In this document: one piece after another, positions 1 to 7,943 of the stretch
How positions within the stretch are numbered: the stretch's first letter is position 1
How the letters are laid out: every line of letters begins with the position of its first letter
Assembly (NCBI GenBank): GCA_015272205.1
Contig: JACYMB010000128.1
Location: 1-33,804, forward strand
DNA length: 33,804 nt
Direction: 5' to 3'
Source: Synechococcales cyanobacterium T60_A2020_003
GTDB lineage: Bacteria; Cyanobacteriota; Cyanobacteriia; RECH01
The notes under the pieces: generated by a model
What the model saw: only the letters and a program-made list of their open reading frames with translations
Told to the model about the DNA's origin: nothing
The model's database searches: none
Made by a program: the position numbers and the translations under genes

Positions 1-126
1 GAACGCAAAAGCAACGCTGGGCGCAAGGCTATCGATGTGTTGCTGATGTTCAAACAACTGGGGACCTCGATTAATTCCGTTTTGACGATTGTAGGATCTC
101 AAGTGAGATCGAAAGACCTCTGCTAG
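1..126 (+). pseudogene. IS5-like transposase N-terminal remnant, cut by window edge
   Basis: The open frame from base 1 to the stop at 124-126 reads 41 residues. Its first part, ERKSNAGRKAIDVLLMFK, resembles the conserved N-terminal block of IS5-family transposases, where a lysine- and glycine-rich stretch precedes a D-x-x-x-M-F-K segment. After about residue 19 the similarity stops and the frame soon terminates, so this is a truncated copy rather than an active gene. The true 5' end lies outside the window. Family assignment comes from remembered motif similarity only, so confidence is moderate. Confidence 0.45.
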
Positions 127-179
127 AAACGCCGCCTACTTGACTTTCAAGACAATCGCCAATCTTGTAGGGCGGATCG

Positions 180-314
180 CCTTTTCTTAAGAAGATGTGC
201 GATCGCCTTTTGGAGTCGGGAGGAGCGATCACTGATTTGGATGAAGAAGGGGCGATCGGCCTTTGTGGAGAATCAGGAGCGATCGCTGATTTAGATGAAG
301 AAGGGGCGATCGCG
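180..314. repeat. HIP1-linked short repeats downstream of parE
   Basis: Two near-identical units of about 37 bases occur here. Each reads GGAGCGATC, then CTGATTTRGATGAAGAAG, then GGGCGATCG. Between them lies the 16-mer GTGGAGAATCAGGAGC (265-280), which recurs exactly at 967-982 and 1115-1130. HIP1 octamers sit at the unit borders. A long reverse-strand reading frame across this stretch only reflects the repeats (recurrent IAPxSxxKS) and is not a gene. Confidence 0.7.
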
Positions 315-614
315 CTAATTTGAATCTTCAAAGAGAGTTGGAAAGTCGCGACGACCGCTTAGAACTCGGAGAATTTCGATCCCATCGTCCAGAACTCTGT
401 AGAAAATAATGTAGCCGTCTATTGACAATCCTCGTAGACCTGGACGGATGTACGCATAGCTCTTTCCACTGTTAGGAAATGCAACAAGCTGTCGGCATTT
501 TTGAGCAAAGGTTAGGAAAAAGCGTTCGCCTGCTTCAAGGCTTGTTTCTGCGAAATAGTCGGCAATTTCGTTTAAGTCTTGGCTGGCAAGAACGTTGATA
601 ACATAGCGACTCAT
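315..614 (-). CDS. parE: ParE/RelE-family toxin of a type II toxin-antitoxin pair
   Basis: This 99-residue protein has the size and layout of ParE toxins. An N-terminal strand (SRYVINVLASQDLNEIADYF) is followed by two helices with basic residues, then the C-terminal beta-sheet with GYIIFYRVLDDGIEILRVL and the usual R-R-D-F ending region. Family members poison DNA gyrase (ParE type) or cleave ribosome-bound mRNA (RelE type); the sequence alone does not decide which. Its ATG overlaps the stop of the upstream antitoxin gene by four bases (ATGA at 614-611), typical of translational coupling. Family confidence is high; target is inferred. Confidence 0.87.
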   Translation of the reverse strand: MSRYVINVLASQDLNEIADYFAETSLEAGERFFLTFAQKCRQLVAFPNSGKSYAYIRPGLRGLSIDGYIIFYRVLDDGIEILRVLSGRRDFPTLFEDSN

Positions 615-871
615 GCCTGATCTGTTGGCTGAAACCGTTCTAAAATGCGATTCACAAAGATTTCACCGTCTATTGGAGGGGTGTGGTGGGAGGTATCCAT
701 TGCCGCATCAATCTTGACTCGAACGGCCTCAACCCAGTCTGCCTCAGAGCGTTCGTATTCTTCTAGAAGTTGCAGGGCAAGTTCTAAAACCTCTTCAGCA
801 GATTGGTACTTTCCAGTTTGAAGTTTGGTTTGGATAAAGCGCTCTTGATTGGGGGTGAGGCTAATACTCAT
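611..871 (-). CDS. parD: ParD-family antitoxin
   Basis: This 86-residue protein begins MSISLTPNQERFIQTKL and continues GKYQSAEEVLELALQLLEEYE, the ribbon-helix-helix region typical of ParD antitoxins, which dimerise to bind operator DNA. The acidic, less ordered C-terminal half (about 45-86) is where ParD proteins wrap their toxin. It precedes the ParE gene with an ATGA overlap, so the two form one transcript with antitoxin first. Family members repress their own promoter, which would lie in the short stretch upstream of 871. Confidence 0.87.
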   Translation of the reverse strand: MSISLTPNQERFIQTKLQTGKYQSAEEVLELALQLLEEYERSEADWVEAVRVKIDAAMDTSHHTPPIDGEIFVNRILERFQPTDQA

Positions 872-1265
872 AGGAAACTTCTACTTAAGCTAGTTCCTCT
901 ATTTTAGGGCGATCGCCTTTGATGGCGGAAAAGGATGTATGGAGAAGATAGGAGCGATCGCCCTTAGTGGAGAATCAGGAGCAATCGCCCCTTCCAAGAT
1001 CCCCGACTTCTTTTCAAAAGCGAGATGATCCTGTTAGGCAGCGCAGAAGAAGTCGGGGATCTATGCCCCAAATAGGAGCGATTCTGCTTTGCAGAGGCTT
1101 CGCCAACGCCTTTTGTGGAGAATCAGGAGCGATCGCCTTTTGGATTAGGAGGGAGCGATCGCTAGACTGTAGATCCTGCGCCAGTACCGTTACTCCACCA
1201 GCTTCAAGACAATGGAAATTCTTCAATAGATACTCGATACTATAGACCATGCAAAGGGAAAAACC
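872..1265. repeat. Gene-free repeat zone between the two toxin-antitoxin pairs
   Basis: These 394 bases hold no convincing gene. They contain several HIP1 sites, two exact copies of the 16-mer GTGGAGAATCAGGAGC (967-982 and 1115-1130), the phrase GAGGCTTCGCCAACGCC (a motif I recall as dispersed in other cyanobacteria), and a perfect hairpin described separately at 997-1062. Reading frames on both strands here are repeat artefacts. Promoters for the divergent parDE and hicBA units must lie at its two ends. Confidence 0.65.
997..1062. repeat. Hairpin repeat with perfect 16-base arms
   Basis: The arm AGATCCCCGACTTCTT (997-1012) is followed, after 34 bases, by its exact reverse complement AAGAAGTCGGGGATCT (1047-1062). 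The same arm theme, with CCCG changed to TGCG, recurs at 11618-11684 and 11784-11841, so this is one member of a dispersed hairpin family. There is no T-run and no coding capacity. A non-autonomous mobile element or a REP-like sequence are both possible. Confidence 0.8.
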
Positions 1266-1505
1266 ATGACTCAAACACAAACCACAGAAATCATATTCCT
1301 AGTCGAAGAGGATCCCGAAGGCGGATATGTAGCAAGAGCAATTGGGGAGTCTATTTTTACGCAGGGTGAAACTCTGGAAGACCTGCGGGAAATGGTGAGA
1401 GATGCTGTGCAATGTCACTTTGAAGATCATGAACGCCCTAAGCTAATTCGACTGCATATTGTGCGAGATGAGGTCATCGCTTCATGCAGTTGCCAAGGGA
1501 CTTAA
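1266..1505 (+). CDS. hicB: HicB-like antitoxin
   Basis: This 79-residue protein contains the HicB-type partial RNase H fold signature: IIFLVEEDPEGGYVARAI followed by TQGETLEDLREMVRDAVQCH. It is at the short end for the family and shows no added DNA-binding domain after the core. An AAGGGA-type ribosome site precedes the ATG. The stop lies 22 bases inside the next gene, whose product looks like HicA, so the pair is antitoxin first and translationally coupled. The antitoxin should bind and block the HicA nuclease. Confidence 0.82.
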   Translation: MTQTQTTEIIFLVEEDPEGGYVARAIGESIFTQGETLEDLREMVRDAVQCHFEDHERPKLIRLHIVRDEVIASCSCQGT

Positions 1506-1723
1506 CGGGCTCGCAACTTATCAAAGCTCTGGAAGTTCTAGGGTATACGGTTACTCGACAAACAGGCAGTCATATTCGAGCAACAACGCAGGAAAACGGA
1601 GTACATCACATCACAGTTCCGAACCACAACCCTATTAAGCCCGGAACCCTCAACGCAATCCTAAAAGACGTAGCCAATCACTTTGAGATCGATCGTGATG
1701 AGTTGTTGAGGCAAATCTTTTAG
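1484..1723 (+). CDS. hicA: HicA-like mRNA interferase toxin
   Basis: This 79-residue protein has the double-stranded-RNA-binding-like HicA fold: LIKALEVLGYTVTRQTGSH followed by a beta strand and HHITVPNHNPIKPGTLNAIL. The catalytic histidine of the family sits in the G-S-H motif, here residues 28-30, and is present. HicA toxins cleave mRNA and stop growth when HicB is lost. The start overlaps the hicB end by 22 bases. The usual HicA is slightly shorter, so the N-terminus is plausible as called. Confidence 0.85.
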   Translation: MQLPRDLTGSQLIKALEVLGYTVTRQTGSHIRATTQENGVHHITVPNHNPIKPGTLNAILKDVANHFEIDRDELLRQIF

Positions 1724-1811
1724 AGAAGAGAGAGCGATCGCCGTTTGGATTAAGAAGGGGCGATCGCCTATCCTTAAGATCAAGGGAGCGTACTGGAGTG
1801 AAGCCACAACT
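1724..1811. repeat. HIP1-linked repeat after hicA
   Basis: Two HIP1 sites about 25 bases apart frame TTTGGATTAAGAAG, matching the repeat style found at 180-314 and near 1131-1160. It closes the block of similar repeats that surrounds the two toxin-antitoxin pairs. Confidence 0.5.
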
Positions 1812-2384
1812 ATGACTATGGGTAGCCGGCATGCCTATTTCACACCAGACGAATACTTAGCCATTGAACGCATTAGCCCCATCAAACATGAATATCTGCA
1901 AGGTCAGATGATTGCGATGGCGGGAGCCAGTAAAGCTCATGTCATTATTACCGGAAACCTTTCGGCTCAGTTTGTTAATCATCTACGCGGTACAGGCTGT
2001 ATTTCCTACGCTGCCGATATGAAAGTCCGCCTTCCAGCCCTAAATATTTTCTATTATTCCGACTTGTCCGTAACCTGCGATGAGCGGGATCGTGCTTCCA
2101 ATGAAGACTATATCTTGCATCCCAAACTGATTGTCGAAGTCCTATCTGACTCTACCGAAGCCTTTGACCGTGGCGACAAATTTTCCGACTACAAAACAAT
2201 TCCAGAACTACAGGAATATATTTTGATTCATCAGAAACAAATCTTGGTTGAACAGTTTCAGCGTAAAGCCGATAGCTTGTGGATGCCTCGCATATATCGA
2301 ACGGGTGACACGATCGAGTTTGTCAGCATTGACCTCCCATGCGCCATCGAAACCCTCTACGAAAACATCGACCAACTGTCCTAA
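1812..2384 (+). CDS. Uma2-family (DUF820) restriction-fold nuclease
   Basis: The 190-residue product shows the landmarks of the Uma2 family, a PD-(D/E)XK-fold group greatly expanded in cyanobacteria: TPDEYLAIE near the start, KHEYLQGQMIAMAG at 25-38, an aspartate in YYSDLSV (Asp84), the strand LIVEVLS at 106-112, and GDKFSDYKTIPELQEYILI at 121-139, which includes the expected lysine. Length is normal. A second ATG lies two codons downstream. Biological role in cyanobacteria is unknown; some members have been proposed to be linked to mobile DNA. A second family member occurs at 28732-29328. Confidence 0.85.
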   Translation: MTMGSRHAYFTPDEYLAIERISPIKHEYLQGQMIAMAGASKAHVIITGNLSAQFVNHLRGTGCISYAADMKVRLPALNIFYYSDLSVTCDERDRASNEDYILHPKLIVEVLSDSTEAFDRGDKFSDYKTIPELQEYILIHQKQILVEQFQRKADSLWMPRIYRTGDTIEFVSIDLPCAIETLYENIDQLS

Positions 2385-2465
2385 AGGATAATTATTCCTT
2401 TGATATAGCGCTAGCCATATCGGTTAGGACATTTTGGTGGGGCGATCGCTCTAAAACCGCTCTCC

Positions 2466-3494
2466 CTAAAGCAACGGTTGGCACACAACTCGATTCCGCC
2501 CCTGCTCCTTGGCCTGGTATAACGCCTTATCTGCCTCATCAATCAGTGTCATCATCGACATGCCCTTAGACGGAATCGTGCTAGCAACGCCCAAGCTAAT
2601 GGTGACGAAGCGTTGTTCACCGCCTAAATTCCTATGCAGGATCTTGAGATCGGCGATCGCCTGTTGAATCTCCTGGGCAATCTGCGTCGCACCCGCTTGA
2701 TCCGTATCCGGCAGAATCACCGCAAATTCCTCACCCCCATAACGGGCTAACAGATCACTCGGACGCTTCACCACCGACTGCGCAGCCTGGGCAACCTGGA
2801 CCATCTGCAACTCTTCGGCCTTTTGTTCTGCCTGTGCCAACAGTTCCGCCTGCTTCACTGCAACCCCAAGGTGCGCCGCAACCTGCATGAGAAATTGCAC
2901 TTGGGTGTCTTGCCATTCGTAGGGTTTGGAATGCTGATAGGCGGCCAGTACGCCCCACAACCGCTGCCCAATGAAGATTGGAACCGTTGCGTAGGCTCGA
3001 ATGTGAAATTGCGCCAGGATATCGAGGTGGCATTGAGACAAGTCAGCTTGATAAACATCCGTCACTACGAGGGGCTGGTTATCGCGATAGCGTCCGCCTT
3101 GGTGTTCTTGCAGGTAGGAGTCGTTCCAGACCGTTTTCTTGCCCAGCGCTTCAAGGGCGTTCCAACCGGGCTCTGCAAGTTCAAACTCGCTGACGAACTC
3201 GCCTCCCCAATCGTCACAAAAACGGTAGACGGCGACTCGTTCAACTTGGAGTAACTTACAGGTTTCCTTGGCTGCCGTCCGAAAAATCGTTTCCAGATCC
3301 AGGGAGGCTCGAATTTTGCTAATGACACGATTCAGCATGTGCTGCTGCTGGTCTAGCAGTTGCAGATGTAGCGATTGCTCTTGAAGTTGTGCCCTTAAGG
3401 TTTTAGGCGTTGGCATGCCACCTAGCCAACACGCAATGCTGACTATAGGCTGCATGATTAAGCGACGACCAACACGCAGAAAAGACACGAGCAA
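2466..3494 (-). CDS. GAF-domain protein with a truncated GGDEF (diguanylate cyclase) domain
   Basis: Of 342 residues, about 35-60 form a glutamine-rich helical lead-in and about 65-218 a GAF sensor domain. The C-terminal part carries the active-site loop RYGGEEFAVILPDTD (251-265) and the later LGVAS and ALYQAKEQGRNRV elements of diguanylate cyclases. What should precede GGEEF is missing: the coiled linker AEQKAEELQ (222-230) runs directly into VAQAAQSVVKRPSDLLARY. The D-x-L-T-x-L-x-N-R-R-x-F block and the D-x-D-x-F-K-x-x-N-D metal-binding block, roughly 70 residues, are absent. Loss of the first metal-binding aspartate should abolish c-di-GMP synthesis. ATG choices at 3455 and 3416 are also possible starts. 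Confidence 0.85.
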   Translation of the reverse strand: MLVSFLRVGRRLIMQPIVSIACWLGGMPTPKTLRAQLQEQSLHLQLLDQQQHMLNRVISKIRASLDLETIFRTAAKETCKLLQVERVAVYRFCDDWGGEFVSEFELAEPGWNALEALGKKTVWNDSYLQEHQGGRYRDNQPLVVTDVYQADLSQCHLDILAQFHIRAYATVPIFIGQRLWGVLAAYQHSKPYEWQDTQVQFLMQVAAHLGVAVKQAELLAQAEQKAEELQMVQVAQAAQSVVKRPSDLLARYGGEEFAVILPDTDQAGATQIAQEIQQAIADLKILHRNLGGEQRFVTISLGVASTIPSKGMSMMTLIDEADKALYQAKEQGRNRVVCQPLL

Positions 3495-3626
3495 GAGGGA
3501 CGAACACAGGGTGCATCAACGACTATCACTTTCATTTAATACCTAAGGCTGCAAGGTATACAGATCTTGTAACCTAAGCATTAGCGTTGGTAATCCTGCC
3601 GGGAGTGACGTTCTGGACATCCGCGA

Positions 3627-4970
3627 CTATAAGACTCGAAGGACGCTGGCGATCGCCTCAATCGACTCGTAGCTGCGAATTTCCGCTAAGGCTTGGTTAA
3701 AATCACCTTCGCGTACGTCGTGGGTAATCACCACAATTTCGGCACGCTCATCCTGGCGATCAATCTGCACAACCGATTCTAAGCTGACATTGTGATCCCC
3801 AAAGCAAGTGCCCAATTTACCGATCACCCCTGGGCGATCTTTGGCAATCACACGGGCATAGAAGCGGGTGGACAGCTCGGTCATCGGCGTGACGGTGCAG
3901 TAGTGCTGATGGGAGCAGGCCAAGAGCGGATCGAGGGGTTTATCCTGGGGGGCAACGCTAGAGCCGCGATCCACGGTGAGGATGGCCGCAATGTTCAGCA
4001 CATCGGAAACCACCGCACTCGCCGTTGGCCCCGATCCGGCTCCGGGGCCAAAGAACATCACCTGTCCCACCGGATCACCTTCAATCAGGATGGCGTTGTA
4101 GACCTGGTTGACACTGGCGAGGGGATGATGCTTGGGCACCAAGGTCGGATGAACCCGAATTTGCAGATGATCAGGTTCTTGAAACTTGTCGGCGGTGGAG
4201 TCGGTGGTTGAGTTTTCGCGTTTGGCGATCGCCAACAGTTTGATCGTAAATCCCAACTTATCGGCGTAGGTAATGTCCGATGCCGTCACCGTTCGAATTC
4301 CTTCGCAATGGACATCGGCCAGTTTGACCCGTCCCCCAAAGGCCAGGGACGCCAGGATCGCGATTTTATCCGCCGCATCCAGTCCATCCACATCTGCCGT
4401 GGGGTCGGCTTCGGCATACCCCAAGCGCTGCGCATCAGCCAGCACATCGGCAAAGTCGGCTCCTTCCTCCTGCATGCGGGTCAGGATGTAGTTGGTAGTG
4501 CCGTTCACAATCCCGGTAATGGAATGAATGCGATTGGCGGATAGGGATTGCTTGAGGGGTTCAATCACCGGAATGCCGCCTCCCACTGCCGCTTCCAGCA
4601 ACACGTAGACGCCTGCCTTTTCGGCAGCGGTAAAGATCTCGTCGCCATAGCGGGCGATTACGGCTTTGTTGGCTGTGACGACGTGTTTCTTGTGGGCGAT
4701 CGCCCTCAGAATTAACGACCGAGCAGGCTCCAAGCCCCCAATGAGTTCCACCACAATATCCACGGCTGGATCGGTCACGATACTCTCTAGATCCGTGGTG
4801 AAACAATCGGCAGGCAGATCGACCGTGCGTGGCTTATCGAGCGATCGCACCCCAACGCGATAGATGTCTAATTCGCTGACCAGCGGATGTCGCTGCCCCG
4901 GATCGAGCAAAATTTGCACCGTCCCTGTGCCCACTGTTCCCAATCCGAGTAACCCAATCTTAAATCCCAC
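3627..4970 (-). CDS. hom: Homoserine dehydrogenase
   Basis: This enzyme reduces aspartate semialdehyde to homoserine with NAD(P)H, feeding threonine and methionine synthesis. The nucleotide-binding GLLGLGTVGTG motif lies at the N-terminus. VELIGG, the catalytic-domain signature IVNGTTNYILTRM and the lysine-containing DVDGLDAADKIAILA follow. A C-terminal ACT domain (FYARVIAKDRPGVIGKLG and onward, about 370-447) suggests allosteric control, usually by threonine. I place the start at the GTG at 4970 (447 residues) because the Rossmann strand begins there; an ATG at 5069 would add 33 residues unlike the family. It is divergent from the gene at 5221. Confidence 0.93.
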   Translation of the reverse strand: MGFKIGLLGLGTVGTGTVQILLDPGQRHPLVSELDIYRVGVRSLDKPRTVDLPADCFTTDLESIVTDPAVDIVVELIGGLEPARSLILRAIAHKKHVVTANKAVIARYGDEIFTAAEKAGVYVLLEAAVGGGIPVIEPLKQSLSANRIHSITGIVNGTTNYILTRMQEEGADFADVLADAQRLGYAEADPTADVDGLDAADKIAILASLAFGGRVKLADVHCEGIRTVTASDITYADKLGFTIKLLAIAKRENSTTDSTADKFQEPDHLQIRVHPTLVPKHHPLASVNQVYNAILIEGDPVGQVMFFGPGAGSGPTASAVVSDVLNIAAILTVDRGSSVAPQDKPLDPLLACSHQHYCTVTPMTELSTRFYARVIAKDRPGVIGKLGTCFGDHNVSLESVVQIDRQDERAEIVVITHDVREGDFNQALAEIRSYESIEAIASVLRVL

Positions 4971-5220
4971 AATCGTGAACCCATGCGTCAGTTGGTGGTA
5001 CGTCTGCTGATTCAGCACACGATGTTCATTGTATAGCGCTAGCTGCGCTGTTCGCACGGGGAGTATCAAGGGGGGAGTTTGACCTCAACGAGGATGCTTT
5101 GCCATTGCCAATCGTAAAAATTAGGGGAATGACGCGGAGTAGTTTTGGGTTTGTCCGTTAAACTAATTTTGCTGCGGTCTAGGTTTCGGCATTTCCATAC
5201 TCTCCGAACAGGGGTTTGCA

Positions 5221-7476
5221 ATGGCATATTGGGAGTTTTTGTTACAGCAAGAAGGCGATCGCTCATGGCTACCGCTAGAGGTACCGACCGTCGAAATTTT
5301 GGAAGGACGATATCGTGTTGTCGCCCGATCAAACCGGGTTAATACCCCTGTCGAAGTCCGCATCATCCATCAAGCAGATGCAGAGCCGGAGGGTCAGCCC
5401 AAACCTCGGATCCAAAAGCGCACCTCAAAAACGAATCAAGACGGCCTGATCGTTGTTCTCCCCTTCACCTGGCTCCAACCGGGACAGTGGGAACTGCGTT
5501 GCGCTAGCGATCTCATGGCAGAAATGATGGGACAGGCTTGGTCGCATACGGTTCAGCTCCATGTACAGCCTAAGGAATCGGGCTTAGAAGACGACTGGAT
5601 TCATGAGCTAGAGCAGGAACTCAGCGCTGACTCGGCTTCAGAAGTACCTGAGGAACCCGCTGTGGTCGCTGCATCGACCGCTCCTGCACCCGCGCCCGCC
5701 CCCATTCCAGAGACTGCTGACATTCCCGTTGCCGACCGGGTGACTACGTTAGAGGAGCCGTTAGAGGAATCCACGCCAAAACCGGAGCCTGTACCCGTTG
5801 GCGTGCAGATGGATCAAGACAGCTATACCCTGCGGCAGTCCCATCCTTTCGTACTGACGGGTACATTGCTCCCAGATCGGTCGCGTAGCGTCTCTGCAAG
5901 AGAATCGTCCGATGACTCCGATGAATCGCCAGAACAGCCTGCCGAATCGGTGCGTGTCCCGTCCGGCTATATTCAGGGGCTTCAGGTGCGGTTGATGAAT
6001 CCCCAAACGGGCGACGTTTGCCTGGATCGCACCATTGCGGTCAACGTGTTGGCGCTGCCGTTTACCTTTACCTACCATATAGACGATGTGGAGTCTGCGG
6101 ATACGCATCTCTTAATCGGTCAACTCACCGTAGTCGGGCAGGAGAATCAACCCCTAGCCCAGCAGTCGTTTACCGTTGCCACCGATTTGGAACGTCTTCT
6201 ACAGGCAATCGCCGATGACTCGATTTTTGAAGGATTGGGCGACTTAGACGATCTGGCTTCTCCCTTTGCCCTAGCGGAACCGCCGGATCTCACCCTGCTG
6301 AATCTGATCTCTGCCGATCAAGAGGCGATCGCCCAGGGGGAATCGTCGTTTCAAGTCACCCATACCGAACCGATTCCGCCTCAGATCTACCAACCAGAGC
6401 CTAGCACCGATGAATCGCCTCGACGGTTGCTAGATCTGCCCAATTTCGAGAGGGTCGATCAGGCTTCGGAGTCTCTGGTCGCGGAAGAGGGGGTTGAGCC
6501 TCAAGCTCCAGAATCTCTAGATGCTCCGTTCGAAGAAGGGGTACACCTCGCGGTTAACGAAGACAGGGATGAGCGTGATGTCGAGGAACATGCGCCCGAT
6601 GCTATCCCCGTAGATGCAGAGATGAACAAAGATGCTGAGATAGATTCTCTGCAAACTGTTCCAAACGTAGCCGCTCCTCACTTACCAGACTTTGTCGCTA
6701 CTCCGGAGATGCCCGAATGGACACCGACGCCTGTCGTCCCAGACGCGGCTCCCCAAACGGTGCCCCCTTCCTCAACAGACTTGGAGTTTCAAGCGCTCAA
6801 TTTGCAAACCCGCTTCCTACAACGCCTCAGCGCGTTGGCGTCCGATTCGGAATTACAGAATTGGTTGCGATCGCACTATCCTCCGGTAGACAGTCCCGCA
6901 ACACCCGCAGAGTCCAATGGGCATCTGGGGAACCATGCGTCACCGGAACTCGTTACGGTGGACTTTTCAGGGGATTTGGGTGATCCTCTCTCGTCCCGGG
7001 AATTTGTCATCGATGATGACGAGGAGGGCGATCGCTCTGCCGATTCAGAAGCCGCTGCCCCTGCACAATCCGAACCGACCGCTATCCCCAAACCGTTGAA
7101 AATACCGGATGATCAACCCATTCCGACGCCACAGCTCACCTTACGCAGTCAAGCTTTGATCGCCGGACAGCCCCTCCAAATTACCGTGACGTTGCCGAAT
7201 CTGCACCCGCGTCTCTCCGTCAAGCTCTGGGTGCAAGATCCGCAAACGCGGGAGCTTCTCGATGGCCCCTACTGGCTCACCACCTTTGGCCCGAATGGTC
7301 ATGACCAGCTTGAATCTGGACTCCAGATCATAGTTCCCTTTGGATGCGTCGAGGTGCAGTTTGAGGCGATCGCCGTTGAGGTGGCGACCCAGCGCGAGAG
7401 TCGAAAAACCTCGGTGCATCGTGCGGTGATTCCCCCGGATATCTCTGCATCGGCAATCGATGATTTGGGATTGTAA
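5221..7476 (+). CDS. Large acidic protein of unknown function with beta-rich ends
   Basis: I do not recognise a named family. The 751 residues divide into an N-terminal globular part (about 1-120: FLLQQEGDRSWLPLEVP, then LPFTWLQPGQWELRC), a Pro/Ala/Glu-rich linker, a beta-rich segment (about 195-330, beginning VQMDQDSYTLRQSHPFVLTG), a long acidic low-complexity middle (about 330-640), and a C-terminal beta-rich domain (about 645-740, with LTLRSQALIAGQPLQITVTL and VKLWVQDPQTRELLDGPYW). The ends look like immunoglobulin-like sandwich domains. There is no signal peptide, membrane segment or lipobox, so it is probably cytoplasmic. It stands alone between hom and psaI. Likely lineage-restricted to cyanobacteria. 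Confidence 0.75.
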   Translation: MAYWEFLLQQEGDRSWLPLEVPTVEILEGRYRVVARSNRVNTPVEVRIIHQADAEPEGQPKPRIQKRTSKTNQDGLIVVLPFTWLQPGQWELRCASDLMAEMMGQAWSHTVQLHVQPKESGLEDDWIHELEQELSADSASEVPEEPAVVAASTAPAPAPAPIPETADIPVADRVTTLEEPLEESTPKPEPVPVGVQMDQDSYTLRQSHPFVLTGTLLPDRSRSVSARESSDDSDESPEQPAESVRVPSGYIQGLQVRLMNPQTGDVCLDRTIAVNVLALPFTFTYHIDDVESADTHLLIGQLTVVGQENQPLAQQSFTVATDLERLLQAIADDSIFEGLGDLDDLASPFALAEPPDLTLLNLISADQEAIAQGESSFQVTHTEPIPPQIYQPEPSTDESPRRLLDLPNFERVDQASESLVAEEGVEPQAPESLDAPFEEGVHLAVNEDRDERDVEEHAPDAIPVDAEMNKDAEIDSLQTVPNVAAPHLPDFVATPEMPEWTPTPVVPDAAPQTVPPSSTDLEFQALNLQTRFLQRLSALASDSELQNWLRSHYPPVDSPATPAESNGHLGNHASPELVTVDFSGDLGDPLSSREFVIDDDEEGDRSADSEAAAPAQSEPTAIPKPLKIPDDQPIPTPQLTLRSQALIAGQPLQITVTLPNLHPRLSVKLWVQDPQTRELLDGPYWLTTFGPNGHDQLESGLQIIVPFGCVEVQFEAIAVEVATQRESRKTSVHRAVIPPDISASAIDDLGL

Positions 7477-7663
7477 GAGATTAAGATTCATAAATTTTTC
7501 TCTGGCATCGCCTCAATTTCGCCATCTCATCGGAGAGAGGCGGAGGGGGCGATCGCTAAATCCCTAGAACAACGCCATGGTCTAATCCCTTGCTAGGTAA
7601 CGAGTTGAGAATTTTAGGGTTTAGATCTATCCCGTAAAACGTCCCCAGCCCTTTGCTACTTTT

Positions 7664-7681
7664 GTTAAAAATCGTTAGCAC
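7664..7681 (+). promoter_or_regulatory. Possible degenerate HLR1 (RpaB-type) element upstream of psaI
   Basis: GTTAAAAATCGTTAGCAC contains two GTTA cores exactly 10 bases apart, the spacing of HLR1 sites (paired K-TTACAWW units separated by two bases) that control photosystem I genes through RpaB in model cyanobacteria. Both units deviate from TTACA at position five or six, so the match is weak. It lies about 75-90 bases before the psaI ATG, a sensible promoter position. Confidence 0.3.
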
Positions 7682-7753
7682 TTCGCAATTTATGTCTAAT
7701 CCGCAGTAAATTCGACTGTGATGATTGTTGACCGTACATAGGAAACGAAATTT

Positions 7754-7870
7754 ATGGCGGCGTCATACTTGCCCTCGATTCTGGTTCCCATGGTGGGACT
7801 CGTATTCCCGGCTGTAGCAATGGCTCTCTTGTTTATTTACATCGAGCGCGAAGATGCAGCAGGGGTTTAG
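7754..7870 (+). CDS. psaI: Photosystem I subunit VIII (PsaI)
   Basis: A 38-residue product, [18 protein letters not shown] and onward, with a single membrane helix (about 8-30) followed by the charged tail IEREDAAGV. This is the size and pattern of PsaI, which lies next to PsaL in the photosystem I oligomer-forming region of the thylakoid membrane. A GGAAACG stretch sits 5' of the ATG. psaL begins 73 bases downstream on the same strand, so the two are probably co-transcribed. Confidence 0.93.
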   Translation: MAASYLPSILVPMVGLVFPAVAMALLFIYIEREDAAGV

Positions 7871-7943
7871 AGCTTCGGTTCTTACCTAAAGCGTCTAAAT
7901 CTTGAACTCGTTATGTATTAACTATTGGAGACCAATTTCAGCT

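Noticed and set aside
71-331. 86-codon minus-strand frame with repeated IAPSSSKS segments
   Set aside because: It is produced by HIP1-linked DNA repeats read in one frame; no start context and no family resemblance.
967-1280. Overlapping 88-92 codon frames on both strands
   Set aside because: They cross the same repeats and the 997-1062 hairpin; composition reflects the repeats.
2823-3254. 143-codon plus-strand frame
   Set aside because: It lies wholly antisense to the GAF domain coding region and looks like a shadow frame.
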